Source of the DNA: Oceanospirillaceae bacterium
GTDB lineage: Bacteria; Pseudomonadota; Gammaproteobacteria; Pseudomonadales; Balneatricaceae
Length of the DNA: 43,583 nucleotides
NCBI GenBank assembly: GCA_013215505.1
Contig: JABSQZ010000018.1
Location: forward strand, 1-43,583
Direction of reading: 5' to 3'
Shown here: positions 24,764 to 33,522 of the stretch, piece by piece
Numbering within the stretch: position 1 is the first letter of the stretch
Layout: each line of letters starts with the position of its first letter
Made by a program: the position numbers and the translations under genes
Notes under the pieces: model-generated
The model's database searches: none
What the model saw: the letters and a program-made list of their open reading frames with translations, nothing else
What the model was told of the DNA's origin: nothing

Positions 24764-25162
24764 TTAGCCCTTACGAATATCCAGTGGCATTGCCGCCCAA
24801 CCTTGTTTGACTTCAAGTAACAGGTCGATCAATTCCTGAACCTTATCAGCATTTTGCTCTCGGTTGGCTTCGATAATTCCTCGGACCATATAATCATATA
24901 GATAAAAAAGATTCTCAGCGACCTCCCCACCTTTTTCAAGATCTAAGTAATCTTTTAGCGCCATAATAATCGAATTAGCTTTATTTAGCTGCTTAGCCCT
25001 GGATTCTATATTTTTCCTGACGAGATCTCCCTTGGCACTGGCCAAGGCTGTTAATGCGCCATCTAATAACATAGAAATAAGCTGATGGGGAGATGCCGAT
25101 GCCACTGAAGAGCGGACATCAACGGTTCTGTATTGATTCATGGCGGTCATGTTAACACTCAT
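24764..25162 (-). CDS. fliS: Flagellin export chaperone FliS
   Basis: FliS binds the C-terminal part of flagellin and delivers it to FlhA. The 132-residue helical protein has the family opening MNQYRTVDVRSSVASASPHQLI and MLLDGALTALASAKGDL, followed by FYLYDYMVRGIIEAN. Length is normal. AGAGG lies before the ATG. It is 23 bases after fliD. A FliT gene would usually come next on the same strand; here maf follows and a FliT-like gene is found on the other strand upstream of flagellin. Confidence 0.94.
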   Translation of the reverse strand: MSVNMTAMNQYRTVDVRSSVASASPHQLISMLLDGALTALASAKGDLVRKNIESRAKQLNKANSIIMALKDYLDLEKGGEVAENLFYLYDYMVRGIIEANREQNADKVQELIDLLLEVKQGWAAMPLDIRKG

Positions 25163-25185
25163 AATAATCCTCTAAAGTGTCTGTA

Positions 25186-27213
25186 TTAATTTTTTGCGGT
25201 AAAAGGTAGTCGATCTATAAGACCATCTAGCTGGCTACTTGTCTGGTTTAAACTTGCAATAATCCTCTCCATGGCTATGTACTGCCGACTCAGGCGCTGC
25301 TGATAAGTTGTCATTTTTCGATCCAAGCGCTCCTGATCATCATCTAAGCGCTTTTTTTGCTCGCCTATAATCTCTTCCTTGTTGGCTATTTGCCCTTCAT
25401 CGGCTAAAGCGGTACTGGTCAATAGTGCTAAATCGCCCGCTAAACCACGAGTGAAGGAGGCTGTATAAACCCCCAAAACGGTATTTTCTTTGACACTAAA
25501 GTTCAGGCCGTAAGCTGGAGACGTTAAGCTCGGTAGCAATACGTTACTCGAGCCGAAGGCTGCTTCTCCGTCGATTGTACCTTGCACGTCCTGCCCATTG
25601 CTGTCCACTGTACTTGTATTGATACCTACTCTAGTATCAAATTCTGTGGATACAGCACTAAAGCTCACCTGTGACGACGCACCGTATTCTCTGGAGGTGA
25701 TTACTAATGCATCATTAGCATCTATAGTGACGTCAACTTTTATATTGGTAGCCGCCAATAAACTATCGGCATTGATCACATTTTGCATTTCAGTGGCAAG
25801 TTCTGCCAGTGTGCTGTGATTACCTGTTAACGTCAGGTTGTTACTGCTGGTGCCGTTAACAGTGATAGTGAACTGTGCCAGGCCATCGCTATTATCTGTT
25901 GCCACTAAATTATCAGTACTTTGTATAGTACCTTTTGCCGGGGCCTGTGTGATGTCGACGGTATACTTTCCAGCAGTGGCCTGGGCTGCAAAACTGCCTG
26001 TATTTAGTGTAATGTTGTTGTTTGAAGTTGAAGTTTTAGTTCCAAACAAACCAGCCATTTTCGAAAAATTTTCGCTAAAAGCTTTACTAAAATCATCTTC
26101 ATGAATTTCTAACTTGCCAAATTTATCGGTAAATATGCCAATAGATGCCAGAGAGCTAAAACTGTCTGTTGAGGTTAAGCCTAAAACCGAACTGGAGACA
26201 GTTTCTTTGATCCGCGCCGCCAAATTCTTTGCTGTTCCGTCCCGCGACAAATCTCCTGGCACTAAGTTATTATCTTCGTCCTCTCTGATCCCCACCAAAG
26301 GTTTCAATGTGTCTTGCAGAGTATTATAAGCTTCAATAAACGCCCTAATTGCAGTTTCAGATGTTGATTTATCTTCACTGATAGAAAAGGAGATGGGGCT
26401 GCCAATATCTGCTTTGTTTAAGGTGAAGTTTAGCCCATCAATTACATCGCTAATATCATTTGAGCTTCTGGTGATTGGTAAACCATTAAATGTAAAAGCA
26501 GAGTCCTGGCCTTGTTGGGTTTCTGTGACATTGGCAAATGAAGCAGCATTGAAATCAAAATCAGAATCCGCCACTAAATCGGAGGTAATTTCCAGTGCAT
26601 TGTCGACACCTGAATTCGCGTTAACCAGCAACTGGAATGTTCCGGAGATATTAATCACTGAGGCGGTTACCGTACCTTCAGTGTCGTTAATTTTTTCGGC
26701 GATCGAATTCAAGGTATCGTCGGCGGTTATGGCCACTTCAAATGTGGCGACTTCGCCATTAACTGCAAATGAACTTGGGTTACCCGATGCGTACGTCCAG
26801 GTACCTGTTTGAAAGGTGAGGGTTTCTGTTTTTCCCAGGGCTGAATCAGCACTGGTCTCGCTTGAATTGATCGCCAGAGACTGCGCTGTTGCTATCTGAG
26901 TGACTTCCAGCTGATAACTACCGGCGGGTGCGGCTGCCGTCAGTGAGTTAAAAGTGACTACATCTGTTGTAGGTACGTTTATTGCTTTGGCAGCAAATAA
27001 GTTTGGATCAGACAGTGGCGTCAAAACACCCTGAAACTCCGACAGGCCGCTTTTCAAAAGCCCATAAGCCGACAGCTGCGAAGTAAATTCGGCGCTTCGG
27101 CTATCTATACGCGCCTGCTGCGGGGCCTTTTGTGCAGCCACCAAATCTGTAACTAGCTGCTGAGTATCTAAGCCCGAACTGCTTCCCAGAGTACCGAGTA
27201 TATTGGTGGACAT
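25186..27213 (-). CDS. fliD: Flagellar filament cap protein FliD
   Basis: FliD caps the filament and folds arriving flagellin. It has conserved N- and C-terminal coiled regions: ILGTLGSSSGLDTQQLVTDLV at the start and LDDDQERLDRKMTTYQQRLSRQ followed by an SQLDGLIDRL ending. Two variable blocks lie between. I start it at the ATG at 27213, which has AGAGG 5-6 bases upstream and gives MSTNILGTLG, the normal opening. An in-frame TTG at 27246 would add an unsupported tail. It has 675 residues, longer than the about 470 of Pseudomonas and Salmonella FliD because of extra domains in the middle. That fits a large, possibly decorated, filament. Confidence 0.93.
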   Translation of the reverse strand: MSTNILGTLGSSSGLDTQQLVTDLVAAQKAPQQARIDSRSAEFTSQLSAYGLLKSGLSEFQGVLTPLSDPNLFAAKAINVPTTDVVTFNSLTAAAPAGSYQLEVTQIATAQSLAINSSETSADSALGKTETLTFQTGTWTYASGNPSSFAVNGEVATFEVAITADDTLNSIAEKINDTEGTVTASVINISGTFQLLVNANSGVDNALEITSDLVADSDFDFNAASFANVTETQQGQDSAFTFNGLPITRSSNDISDVIDGLNFTLNKADIGSPISFSISEDKSTSETAIRAFIEAYNTLQDTLKPLVGIREDEDNNLVPGDLSRDGTAKNLAARIKETVSSSVLGLTSTDSFSSLASIGIFTDKFGKLEIHEDDFSKAFSENFSKMAGLFGTKTSTSNNNITLNTGSFAAQATAGKYTVDITQAPAKGTIQSTDNLVATDNSDGLAQFTITVNGTSSNNLTLTGNHSTLAELATEMQNVINADSLLAATNIKVDVTIDANDALVITSREYGASSQVSFSAVSTEFDTRVGINTSTVDSNGQDVQGTIDGEAAFGSSNVLLPSLTSPAYGLNFSVKENTVLGVYTASFTRGLAGDLALLTSTALADEGQIANKEEIIGEQKKRLDDDQERLDRKMTTYQQRLSRQYIAMERIIASLNQTSSQLDGLIDRLPFTAKN

Positions 27214-27324
27214 AATTACCTCTACATATTCTCTAAGCTTATACAAACCCTGTTTTATTAGAAAAACATACTTCTATTACGGAGTATCCTTTTCTAATAA
27301 TATTGCACTAAAACAGCTGGCAAG

Positions 27325-27353
27325 AAAAACGGAATTAATTTCAATTAATTCCG
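27325..27353 (-). terminator. Intrinsic terminator after flaG
   Basis: On the minus strand CGGAATTAAT and ATTAATTCCG form a perfect 10-bp stem with a 4-base loop, followed directly by TTTTTCTT. It separates flaG from fliD and suggests that fliD has its own promoter in 27214-27324. I could not identify that promoter. Confidence 0.8.
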
Positions 27354-27360
27354 GTTTTAA

Positions 27361-27726
27361 TCAAGCTTTATCATTCAGTATTAAACCTAACATACTCTCA
27401 ATTTGCTTGGCCACAGCTAGTGCCTCTTTAGTGGGCATTTGCCGTATCACTTCCTGAGTTTCAGTGTCTCTGACAGTAACAACCATTTCTTTGGTATCTT
27501 TGTCTATAGAAAAACTCAAGTTGCGCTGCGCGCTATTACTGACAAAATTATTCAGTTTATCCACAGCCGCATCTAGCTCCTGTCGATCTATCTGGGTTAC
27601 TTCTGCCAGAACTGGCGTAGTCGTAGCTTGCTTTGACTGCTCAGCCTTTGCCTGCTTGCCGTCAGCTTGCGGTGTAGTCACTGCGGGCTGAATCTGCGGA
27701 CTGGTATTAATTGATTCAACTGACAT
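27361..27726 (-). CDS. flaG: FlaG family protein
   Basis: FlaG proteins influence filament length and are encoded next to flagellin in polar systems. The 121-residue protein has a low-complexity Gln/Ala/Thr N-terminal half and the conserved C-terminal domain with LNNFVSNSAQRNLSFSID, VVTVRDTETQEVIRQMP and a Leu-rich end. GAGGAG precedes the ATG. It lies 68 bases after flagellin, with a strong hairpin in between that may lower read-through, and has a strong terminator downstream. Confidence 0.88.
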   Translation of the reverse strand: MSVESINTSPQIQPAVTTPQADGKQAKAEQSKQATTTPVLAEVTQIDRQELDAAVDKLNNFVSNSAQRNLSFSIDKDTKEMVVTVRDTETQEVIRQMPTKEALAVAKQIESMLGLILNDKA

Positions 27727-27744
27727 AATTTTTCTCCTCAGTTA

Positions 27745-27771
27745 AGCCTCTCATCCTAGTGATGAGAGGCT
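27745..27771 (-). terminator. Strong hairpin after flagellin stop
   Basis: AGCCTCTCATC and GATGAGAGGCT form a perfect 11-bp stem with a 5-base loop, which extends by three more pairs after a bulge. It lies between the flagellin stop and the flaG ribosome-binding site. No run of T follows on the minus strand (TTAACT), so it is more likely a partial terminator or a 3'-end protecting structure for the abundant flagellin mRNA. Confidence 0.6.
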
Positions 27772-27794
27772 AACTATTGGTTATCTAAGCGCTA

Positions 27795-29591
27795 TTACTG
27801 TAGTAGTGACAACACTTGTTGTGGACGGGCATTTGCCTGTGCCAACATCGCATTACCTGCCTGCTGCAATACTTGCGCCCTGCTCAAGTTTGCCGATTCT
27901 GCGGCGAAGTCGGCATCCATAATCGCCGACCTGGCAGAGGAGGCATTCTCTGAAATATTAGACAAGTTACGAGTAGTGTAGTCAAGCCTGTTAGAAACCG
28001 CACCTAACTCGCCACGTGATTCACTGACTTGCGAAATCGCATCATCGAGAATGCTAATTGCACGCTGTGCACCGGCAGCGGTCGAGATATCTATTGAATC
28101 TACATTGGCACCGGCACTTTCATTGTCGTTTACTTCCTGAAGATCCAGAATGGCTTTATTCGCAGTTACATCCGTCGCATCACCTGCGTACTGGAAAGAG
28201 AGCTCCTGGCCATCCACAGCTTCTAATGTTATCCGACTGGTCGTAGAGTTGGCACTGGCGATAACCCCTGTCTCATCACTTTGCAGGTTCATCCAGGCTG
28301 CTACATCATTAAACTCACCCGCTGTAGCTGTAGTTCCTTTATCATAATCAATAGTGTTATCGTATGCATTTAATTCAACACCGTTGATAACCACTTTTCC
28401 ATGATCTATATCAGCCAGCGTACCTCCCGATCCACCTTCAACTCTACCAGCGGTCAGACGTTGGTCAATACCGATCTGCTCTGAAAAAGCAGGCGCTGAA
28501 GTACCGTAATCAATACTAATACCGTTAGTTGAAGTACCTTCGGCAAGCGTTAGACGAGCAGCATTAACCGCGCCACTAGTAATATTATCACCAATGGTCT
28601 CATCAATATCAGCACCAGTTGAGTGGGTCAACGCGATAGAAGCTATGCCTTCACCGGAAATCATGAAATTGCCGTTAGAATCTAGCTCTGCAGTTACTTC
28701 ACCGTTGGATTTCTCATTGATTTTATCAACCAAGTCCTGCAATCCAGTTGTGTTTTCAATTTGTAACTGCGTGGCGGTACCATCCGCTGCTATTATATCA
28801 ACAGTCAATCTGTCAGTACCAGATAAGATACCATCGCCTTTAGAGTCCGCTTGCACTTCAACAAGTGATCCCGCGATCACCGAACCTCCCAGCTGGGTGT
28901 TTATGTCAGATAGCGCGTCTTCTAAATTGTAGTTTGCAGTAGCTAGAGAACCAACATCCAACTTAATACCATTAATTTTGGTACCGGTAGTGGCTGCAGC
29001 CGATGTATCGGTAATTGTTTGTAAGTTGACTAATAGTGTACCTACACCTACTTCACCGATTATATCTGCGCCCACTCCTGTGCCCAGAGATTTAGTACTG
29101 ACTTCGGTGATTTCCATGGCAATCGTTTGATTGGCATTTTCGCCTACTTGGAGCTTGATCTCACCCTGCGATCCGTCCAGGATATTCAGACCATTAAAGC
29201 TAGTAGACTCACCAATACGATTAATTTCTTCTTGTAACTGCTTAACTTCAGCGTTTAGTGTGTCACGGTTACCTGTATCGTAAGTACCGTTAGCAGACTG
29301 AATAGATAGCTCACGCATCCGCTGTAAGATGTTAGTTACTTCTTCCAAACCACCTTCTGCAGTTTGAATAAGCGCGGCACCGTCGTTCGCGTTACGCACA
29401 GCTTGGTTCAAGCCTTGTATTTGCGATGTCATACGGTTAGCGATTGCCAGGCCAGCTGCATCATCCTTAGCGGAGTTAATACGTAAACCGCTAGATAAAC
29501 GTTCAGTCGCAGTATTTTGCTCTTGTAGCGAATTGCTTAAATGACGCTGTGCATTTAGCGACTGGATGTTGGAATTGATTACCATTGCCAT
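27795..29591 (-). CDS. fliC: Flagellin FliC
   Basis: This is the filament subunit, 598 residues. The N-terminal D0/D1 (about 1-165) has INSNIQSLNAQRHLSNS, RLSSGLRINSAKDDAAGLAIA and the TLR5-recognised type segment QRMRELSIQSAN at 90-101. The C-terminal D1/D0 has LDDAISQVSESRGELGAVSNRL and the terminal QARPQQVLSLLQ-like end. The central 330 or so residues form large surface domains rich in Ser, Thr and Asp and offer many possible O-glycosylation sites. There is only one flagellin gene in the window. TGAGGAGA precedes the ATG, and two sigma-28 promoters lie upstream. The fliS, maf and pse genes follow on the same strand. Confidence 0.95.
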   Translation of the reverse strand: MAMVINSNIQSLNAQRHLSNSLQEQNTATERLSSGLRINSAKDDAAGLAIANRMTSQIQGLNQAVRNANDGAALIQTAEGGLEEVTNILQRMRELSIQSANGTYDTGNRDTLNAEVKQLQEEINRIGESTSFNGLNILDGSQGEIKLQVGENANQTIAMEITEVSTKSLGTGVGADIIGEVGVGTLLVNLQTITDTSAAATTGTKINGIKLDVGSLATANYNLEDALSDINTQLGGSVIAGSLVEVQADSKGDGILSGTDRLTVDIIAADGTATQLQIENTTGLQDLVDKINEKSNGEVTAELDSNGNFMISGEGIASIALTHSTGADIDETIGDNITSGAVNAARLTLAEGTSTNGISIDYGTSAPAFSEQIGIDQRLTAGRVEGGSGGTLADIDHGKVVINGVELNAYDNTIDYDKGTTATAGEFNDVAAWMNLQSDETGVIASANSTTSRITLEAVDGQELSFQYAGDATDVTANKAILDLQEVNDNESAGANVDSIDISTAAGAQRAISILDDAISQVSESRGELGAVSNRLDYTTRNLSNISENASSARSAIMDADFAAESANLSRAQVLQQAGNAMLAQANARPQQVLSLLQ

Positions 29592-29642
29592 GAGATTTTC
29601 TCCTCAATCTGCCAGTGTGTTCTGGCATTTTCTTTTTCATGC

Positions 29643-29658
29643 CACATTATTTAATGTG
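29643..29658. other. Palindrome in flagellin 5' leader
   Basis: CACATTA and TAATGTG are inverted around a TT in the leader between the proximal sigma-28 promoter and the flagellin ATG. It could form a short stem near the 5' end of the mRNA. Confidence 0.5.
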
Positions 29659-29666
29659 TGAGATAG

Positions 29667-29693
29667 TTATCGACCGGTTGCCCTAAGGCTTTA
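29667..29693 (-). promoter_or_regulatory. Proximal sigma-28 promoter of flagellin
   Basis: On the minus strand TAAA at 29693-29690 is followed by a 15-base spacer and GTCGATAA at 29674-29667. This matches the FliA consensus (TAAA-N15-GCCGATAA) at all but one position. Transcription should begin near 29660, giving a leader of about 70 bases. Confidence 0.88.
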
Positions 29694-29725
29694 ACGTCTT
29701 TTTACAAAATTGTTATTTCTTTTCT

Positions 29726-29733
29726 GCCGATAA
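29726..29733 (+). promoter_or_regulatory. Possible sigma-28 -10 element for the FliT-like gene
   Basis: The plus strand carries an exact GCCGATAA 76 bases before the FliT-like start codon. The -35 region (CAAAAT) is poor, so this is tentative. It lies between the two flagellin promoters, which face the other way. Confidence 0.35.
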
Positions 29734-29751
29734 ATAGCTACCTTAAAATAG

Positions 29752-29778
29752 TTATCGACTAAAAAGCCTTAAGCTTTA
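29752..29778 (-). promoter_or_regulatory. Distal sigma-28 promoter of flagellin
   Basis: A second TAAA (29778-29775) with a 15-base spacer and GTCGATAA (29759-29752) lies 85 bases upstream of the proximal one. GTCGATAACTAT is shared exactly by both copies, suggesting a local duplication or strong selection. Confidence 0.82.
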
Positions 29779-29809
29779 GCGGTCTCACACTTATTATCTG
29801 AGAATCCTC

Positions 29810-30115
29810 ATGTTAGATTTACTGAAACAATCCCTGCAGCTGCTAACAACTATTGAACATCAAATTACAGAAGACAACTGGGAGGCCGCTGCCGAATTGC
29901 AAACACAGAGAAACGCATTAATAGAACAGATTAATGCTAAAGAACTACCTGAAGATAAAAACCTACAACGACAAATTGCCGCGCTAATAGAGCAGAATAA
30001 AACACAAAACGATCAGTTATTAGCGCAGGCAAAAGCGCACAAACAACAACTTTACCTGAAAATCCAGACGGGCAACATCTCCAAGAAAATGAACAAAGCT
30101 TACGGCAATAAATAG
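29810..30115 (+). CDS. FliT-like small helical protein
   Basis: This 101-residue, almost wholly helical and charged protein is the only intact plus-strand gene. Features shared with FliT-type export chaperones are small size, a helical bundle pattern, the segment AAELQTQRNALIEQI near residues 26-41 and a basic C-terminus ending KKMNKAYGNK. FliT chaperones FliD and binds FlhA. A gene of this type is expected next to fliS but is missing there. It is transcribed away from flagellin and towards flgL, 53 bases from the flgL stop. The ribosome-binding site (GAGAA) is weak. Family membership is by eye and moderate; an unrelated flagellar helper is possible. Confidence 0.6.
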   Translation: MLDLLKQSLQLLTTIEHQITEDNWEAAAELQTQRNALIEQINAKELPEDKNLQRQIAALIEQNKTQNDQLLAQAKAHKQQLYLKIQTGNISKKMNKAYGNK

Positions 30116-30128
30116 CGTAATGGGATAA

Positions 30129-30154
30129 CAGGGTGAGGCACTAAACCTTCCCTG
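30129..30154. terminator. Hairpin between convergent fliT-like gene and flgL
   Basis: CAGGG and CCCTG with an inner AGG/CCT pair form an interrupted stem in the 53 bases between the two converging stops. No strong T-run follows on either side. It may act as a weak bidirectional terminator. Confidence 0.4.
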
Positions 30155-30168
30155 ATTACTCATACAAA

Positions 30169-31437
30169 CTACTGAATATGATCGAACAAACTCAATGCTG
30201 ACACCCGCCCAAACACCGCTTGCGCTGCCTGTAACGTCACTTCTTCTAACTTAAACTTACTGATTGCCGATGCCATGTCCACATCTTCAATACTACTCAA
30301 AGCAGTTTCAGCAAAAAGTTTGAAATCTAAATTATTGTTAGCCACTTTTTCCATAAAACTGAGACGCGAGCCGAGTCGGGTAACGCTTTCAATATTGCGC
30401 TCCGAGGCTTGGTCCCACTGGGCAAAGGCCTTAGTAGTAGCCGTTTGAAAATCATCACGCGCTTGCTGGTCTACCTGCGGCTTTTCCAGTTCCGTTGCGT
30501 AATCTTGCACTATATCGAGGATGTTTTTTTGCTCTGGCTGGGTATGCAACACTACCGTATCATCACCGGGAAAGGCCCCTGTGGGCGCCACTACATCAAA
30601 GGTCATACCGATGATGTCGATGGTTCCGCTGGCTGGCACCGCCCTGGCGGTAATATCGACACCGTTTTCATCTTTAACCGGATTACCACTGCTATCTGTC
30701 ATGGTAATTACCGGGCCTGCAGCAACAACCACTTGCAGGTCTCCTAAGCCATCGGTCAAACTTTTAAACAGATCCTGATCTTCTTGTGTCTTAAAGATGA
30801 CATTTGAGACTACCGGTGTAGGCGGGCCTGCTTGTGATGCATATGCACCATTAATCTCGGTCTGTAAATCGTCAGTGACCGCTTCAAACAAATACTCGCC
30901 TGAATCGTTCGAGGGGATAAACAGATCATTGGAGACTTGAATTTTGCGCTGACCTTCATCGCCCTGATAATCATAGCTTCCATCTTGCTGTAGCTGATAA
31001 GGCTTAATTTCACCTTTGGAACCGGCGAATATGTACTCCCCCTGGCTATCCTGAGTATTCATCAAACCCGCCATAAACTCAGTTTCAGTACGCATATTGT
31101 TGGCAATTGAGGCCCTGTCGCTGTCTGTCAAGGTACCCGTCGAGCCTTGGATGATCAGCTCTTTGATGCGGTTCATCGCATCACGCATGGAAGACATAAC
31201 AGATTCTTGCAAAGTCAGGCGCCGATCTGTGACTTTTATATTGATCTCATATTTGTCGTACTGCGCCAGCTCGCGCTGTAACTTAATTATCTGCGCAGCA
31301 GCCACCGGATCATCGGAGGGCTTTAATACCCGCTTTCCCGAGGCAATCTGCTGGCTCAATTTATCGATAGACACATTAGAGCGCTGCATATTTTCTATCG
31401 AGTTGTTGTACTGCTGGGCTGTGGTAACTCTGATCAT
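30169..31437 (-). CDS. flgL: Hook-filament junction protein FlgL (HAP3)
   Basis: FlgL joins the hook region to the filament. The 422-residue protein has the flagellin-like N-terminus MIRVTTAQQYNNSIENMQRSN and LSQQIASGKRVLKPSDDPVAAAQI, then GEYIFAGSKGEIKPY. The C-terminal helix (SAISKFKLEEVTLQAAQAVFGRVSALSLFDHI) is typical of HAP3. GAGGAG precedes the ATG. It is the last gene of the flgF-flgL unit, 25 bases after flgK. The length is normal for polar gammaproteobacteria. Confidence 0.94.
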   Translation of the reverse strand: MIRVTTAQQYNNSIENMQRSNVSIDKLSQQIASGKRVLKPSDDPVAAAQIIKLQRELAQYDKYEINIKVTDRRLTLQESVMSSMRDAMNRIKELIIQGSTGTLTDSDRASIANNMRTETEFMAGLMNTQDSQGEYIFAGSKGEIKPYQLQQDGSYDYQGDEGQRKIQVSNDLFIPSNDSGEYLFEAVTDDLQTEINGAYASQAGPPTPVVSNVIFKTQEDQDLFKSLTDGLGDLQVVVAAGPVITMTDSSGNPVKDENGVDITARAVPASGTIDIIGMTFDVVAPTGAFPGDDTVVLHTQPEQKNILDIVQDYATELEKPQVDQQARDDFQTATTKAFAQWDQASERNIESVTRLGSRLSFMEKVANNNLDFKLFAETALSSIEDVDMASAISKFKLEEVTLQAAQAVFGRVSALSLFDHIQ

Positions 31438-31462
31438 GACTTTATCTCCTCAATAGAAATGT

Positions 31463-33472
31463 TTAGAAGCTCTCTAGCAAGGTATTGAACAGCAACTGCG
31501 AGGTGGATATCACCCGGGCAGATGCCTGATAAGCTTGCTGAAACTGCACTAAACGGGCTGCCTCTTCATCTAAATTCACCCCGATAATACTCGCCAGTGA
31601 ATCTTTGGTACTTCTTAGTACCGACTCGCTTGCGGTTAAATTGATTTTACCGGTAGCTGCTTTTGCCCCCACTTTTTCCACGATACCTGAGTAGTGATCT
31701 TGTAAACTGCCGTTGATCAGCAGCGCTTTCGATTGTATCGCCGACAGCGCCAGGGCATTTTGGTTGTCAGAGACACCGTCTTGGTTGAAATCAAAACTGA
31801 ATCTATCGCCGGCCTTAGGGATTTGATCTATAGTGAATTTGTAGCCCCCAAGATCAAATTCTGTTCCAGGGACAAAAACAATATCTTGCTGGAGGACAGC
31901 CTGCAGAGTCATTAGCTGCGGATCTAACGGATTGCTAATATCGTAAATGCTGTATTCAGTCGGCACGGCATTGTTGAACACTATCTCAACCGGTGGATTC
32001 AACTGTCCGGTTGTACCGATATTCATAAACGAGGTATCAGTTGGGTCAGTTACTTCAACACTAGCTACAGCACTACCGGTATTATTAGGGTTAGTAGTAA
32101 TACGTACCGGGCTGGCCAACGCAACTTTCTTAGCATCGTCGATTATGCTGCTGATCTGCGCTGCTGCGTCGCGGGTCGGCTGCACTGTATAGCTATCCCC
32201 AATGCTCATAAAACCAACGGTATCTACAGTAATAGACACACCATCTACCTGCAGGTGAATATCACCTGTGCCACTGTCCAGAAAATAGGTATTTGCAGGC
32301 AGCGGGGTCGCATCTACTGCCGCCTTAGTCAGGCTAACGACAGTACCTGAGGGCTGACGTTTCACCAGCAACTCATTGTTATCTTTTACTATTAGCTGAT
32401 AGTCATCCAAGGTCAATTTAGTGGTATCAGTAATTTGCACCCGTGCTACATTGACTGTGGATAAGTTGTTATTATTAGCCTTGATCCGCGATTGCATAGA
32501 TGTTTCGGCATTGATATCTAAAAACACATCGCCGCCCAGATCATTATTAAGGTCCATGCCCTTGCGGTGCTGAGTATTAGTCTCTTCTGCCAACGCGATG
32601 GCGATCCGCCCTAACTCGTTTAAACTGGGATTTAGAATATCGTTGCGAAAATCTTTAATACCACCGAGAACCCCACCAGACACTTGCTGGGTTATGTTGA
32701 TTTCGGATCCGGACATTTTGATATATATCTGCGATTGGGTACTGTCTGGATTACCTTGCCTCAGCTCAACTACATTAACGGTTTGACCGACAACCAATGG
32801 CTGGCCGTTACCAATAAATAAATTGTAGTTATTGCCTTGTTCAACCACATTTACATCAACTATTTCTGAGATTTTGTTAACCAATACATCGCGCTGATCG
32901 CGCAATTCATTAACGGGCTCATCTCGACCGATCAAATAGGTAATCTGATCATTTAACTCAGCCACTGATTTAGAGTACTGAGTCAAATTTTCAGCCGAAG
33001 CTTCCATTGCTGCATTGGCGGCATTATTTTGCACTACCAAGTTGGCAGATAAATTATTAAAGCGCCTGGCCAGAGCAGCGCTCTCTTCGATATATAATTC
33101 ACGATTCGCAAGCGAGGTAGGGTCGTCGACGGCATTTTGCATTGAGGTAAAATAGGTATCCAGTGCTGTAGAGATACTAGTACCGCTACTGGCCAGAAGG
33201 TCATCCGTTTGGCTCGTCAAGGTATCTTTCAGATTTAAACTATTAAAACTGGAAATATCTGACCACAACTGTTGAGTAATAAACTTATCGGTGGCGCGCC
33301 CTATATCTTGTATTATAGAACCTCCCCGATCGAGCACTGAGACAAAATTAGCAGTTTGTCTTGAATAGCCTTCAGTGCTGGCATTGGCTATATTCTGGCT
33401 GACTACCGACAGCGCGGTACGATTTGCCAGTAGCGCTTGGCTACCAATATTTAATAGATTAAAACCTGCCAT
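31463..33472 (-). CDS. flgK: Hook-filament junction protein FlgK (HAP1)
   Basis: FlgK forms the first junction ring between hook and filament. The 669-residue protein begins with LLNIGSQALLANRTALSVVSQ and the rod/hook motif NIANASTEGYSRQ. It ends with NLDEEAARLVQFQQAYQASAR followed by an STSQLLFNTLLESF tail, both typical of the family. The central variable part carries extra Asn/Thr/Asp-rich domains. GGGAGGA lies before the ATG. Confidence 0.95.
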   Translation of the reverse strand: MAGFNLLNIGSQALLANRTALSVVSQNIANASTEGYSRQTANFVSVLDRGGSIIQDIGRATDKFITQQLWSDISSFNSLNLKDTLTSQTDDLLASSGTSISTALDTYFTSMQNAVDDPTSLANRELYIEESAALARRFNNLSANLVVQNNAANAAMEASAENLTQYSKSVAELNDQITYLIGRDEPVNELRDQRDVLVNKISEIVDVNVVEQGNNYNLFIGNGQPLVVGQTVNVVELRQGNPDSTQSQIYIKMSGSEINITQQVSGGVLGGIKDFRNDILNPSLNELGRIAIALAEETNTQHRKGMDLNNDLGGDVFLDINAETSMQSRIKANNNNLSTVNVARVQITDTTKLTLDDYQLIVKDNNELLVKRQPSGTVVSLTKAAVDATPLPANTYFLDSGTGDIHLQVDGVSITVDTVGFMSIGDSYTVQPTRDAAAQISSIIDDAKKVALASPVRITTNPNNTGSAVASVEVTDPTDTSFMNIGTTGQLNPPVEIVFNNAVPTEYSIYDISNPLDPQLMTLQAVLQQDIVFVPGTEFDLGGYKFTIDQIPKAGDRFSFDFNQDGVSDNQNALALSAIQSKALLINGSLQDHYSGIVEKVGAKAATGKINLTASESVLRSTKDSLASIIGVNLDEEAARLVQFQQAYQASARVISTSQLLFNTLLESF

Positions 33473-33522
33473 ATTTCCTCCCAGCGAATAGCAGCAACAA
33501 GCTGCTTATTCTACTTTTACCA

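Noticed and set aside
27214-27246. An 11-residue N-terminal extension of FliD from a TTG at 27246
   Set aside because: The ATG at 27213 has a good ribosome-binding site and gives the normal FliD start.
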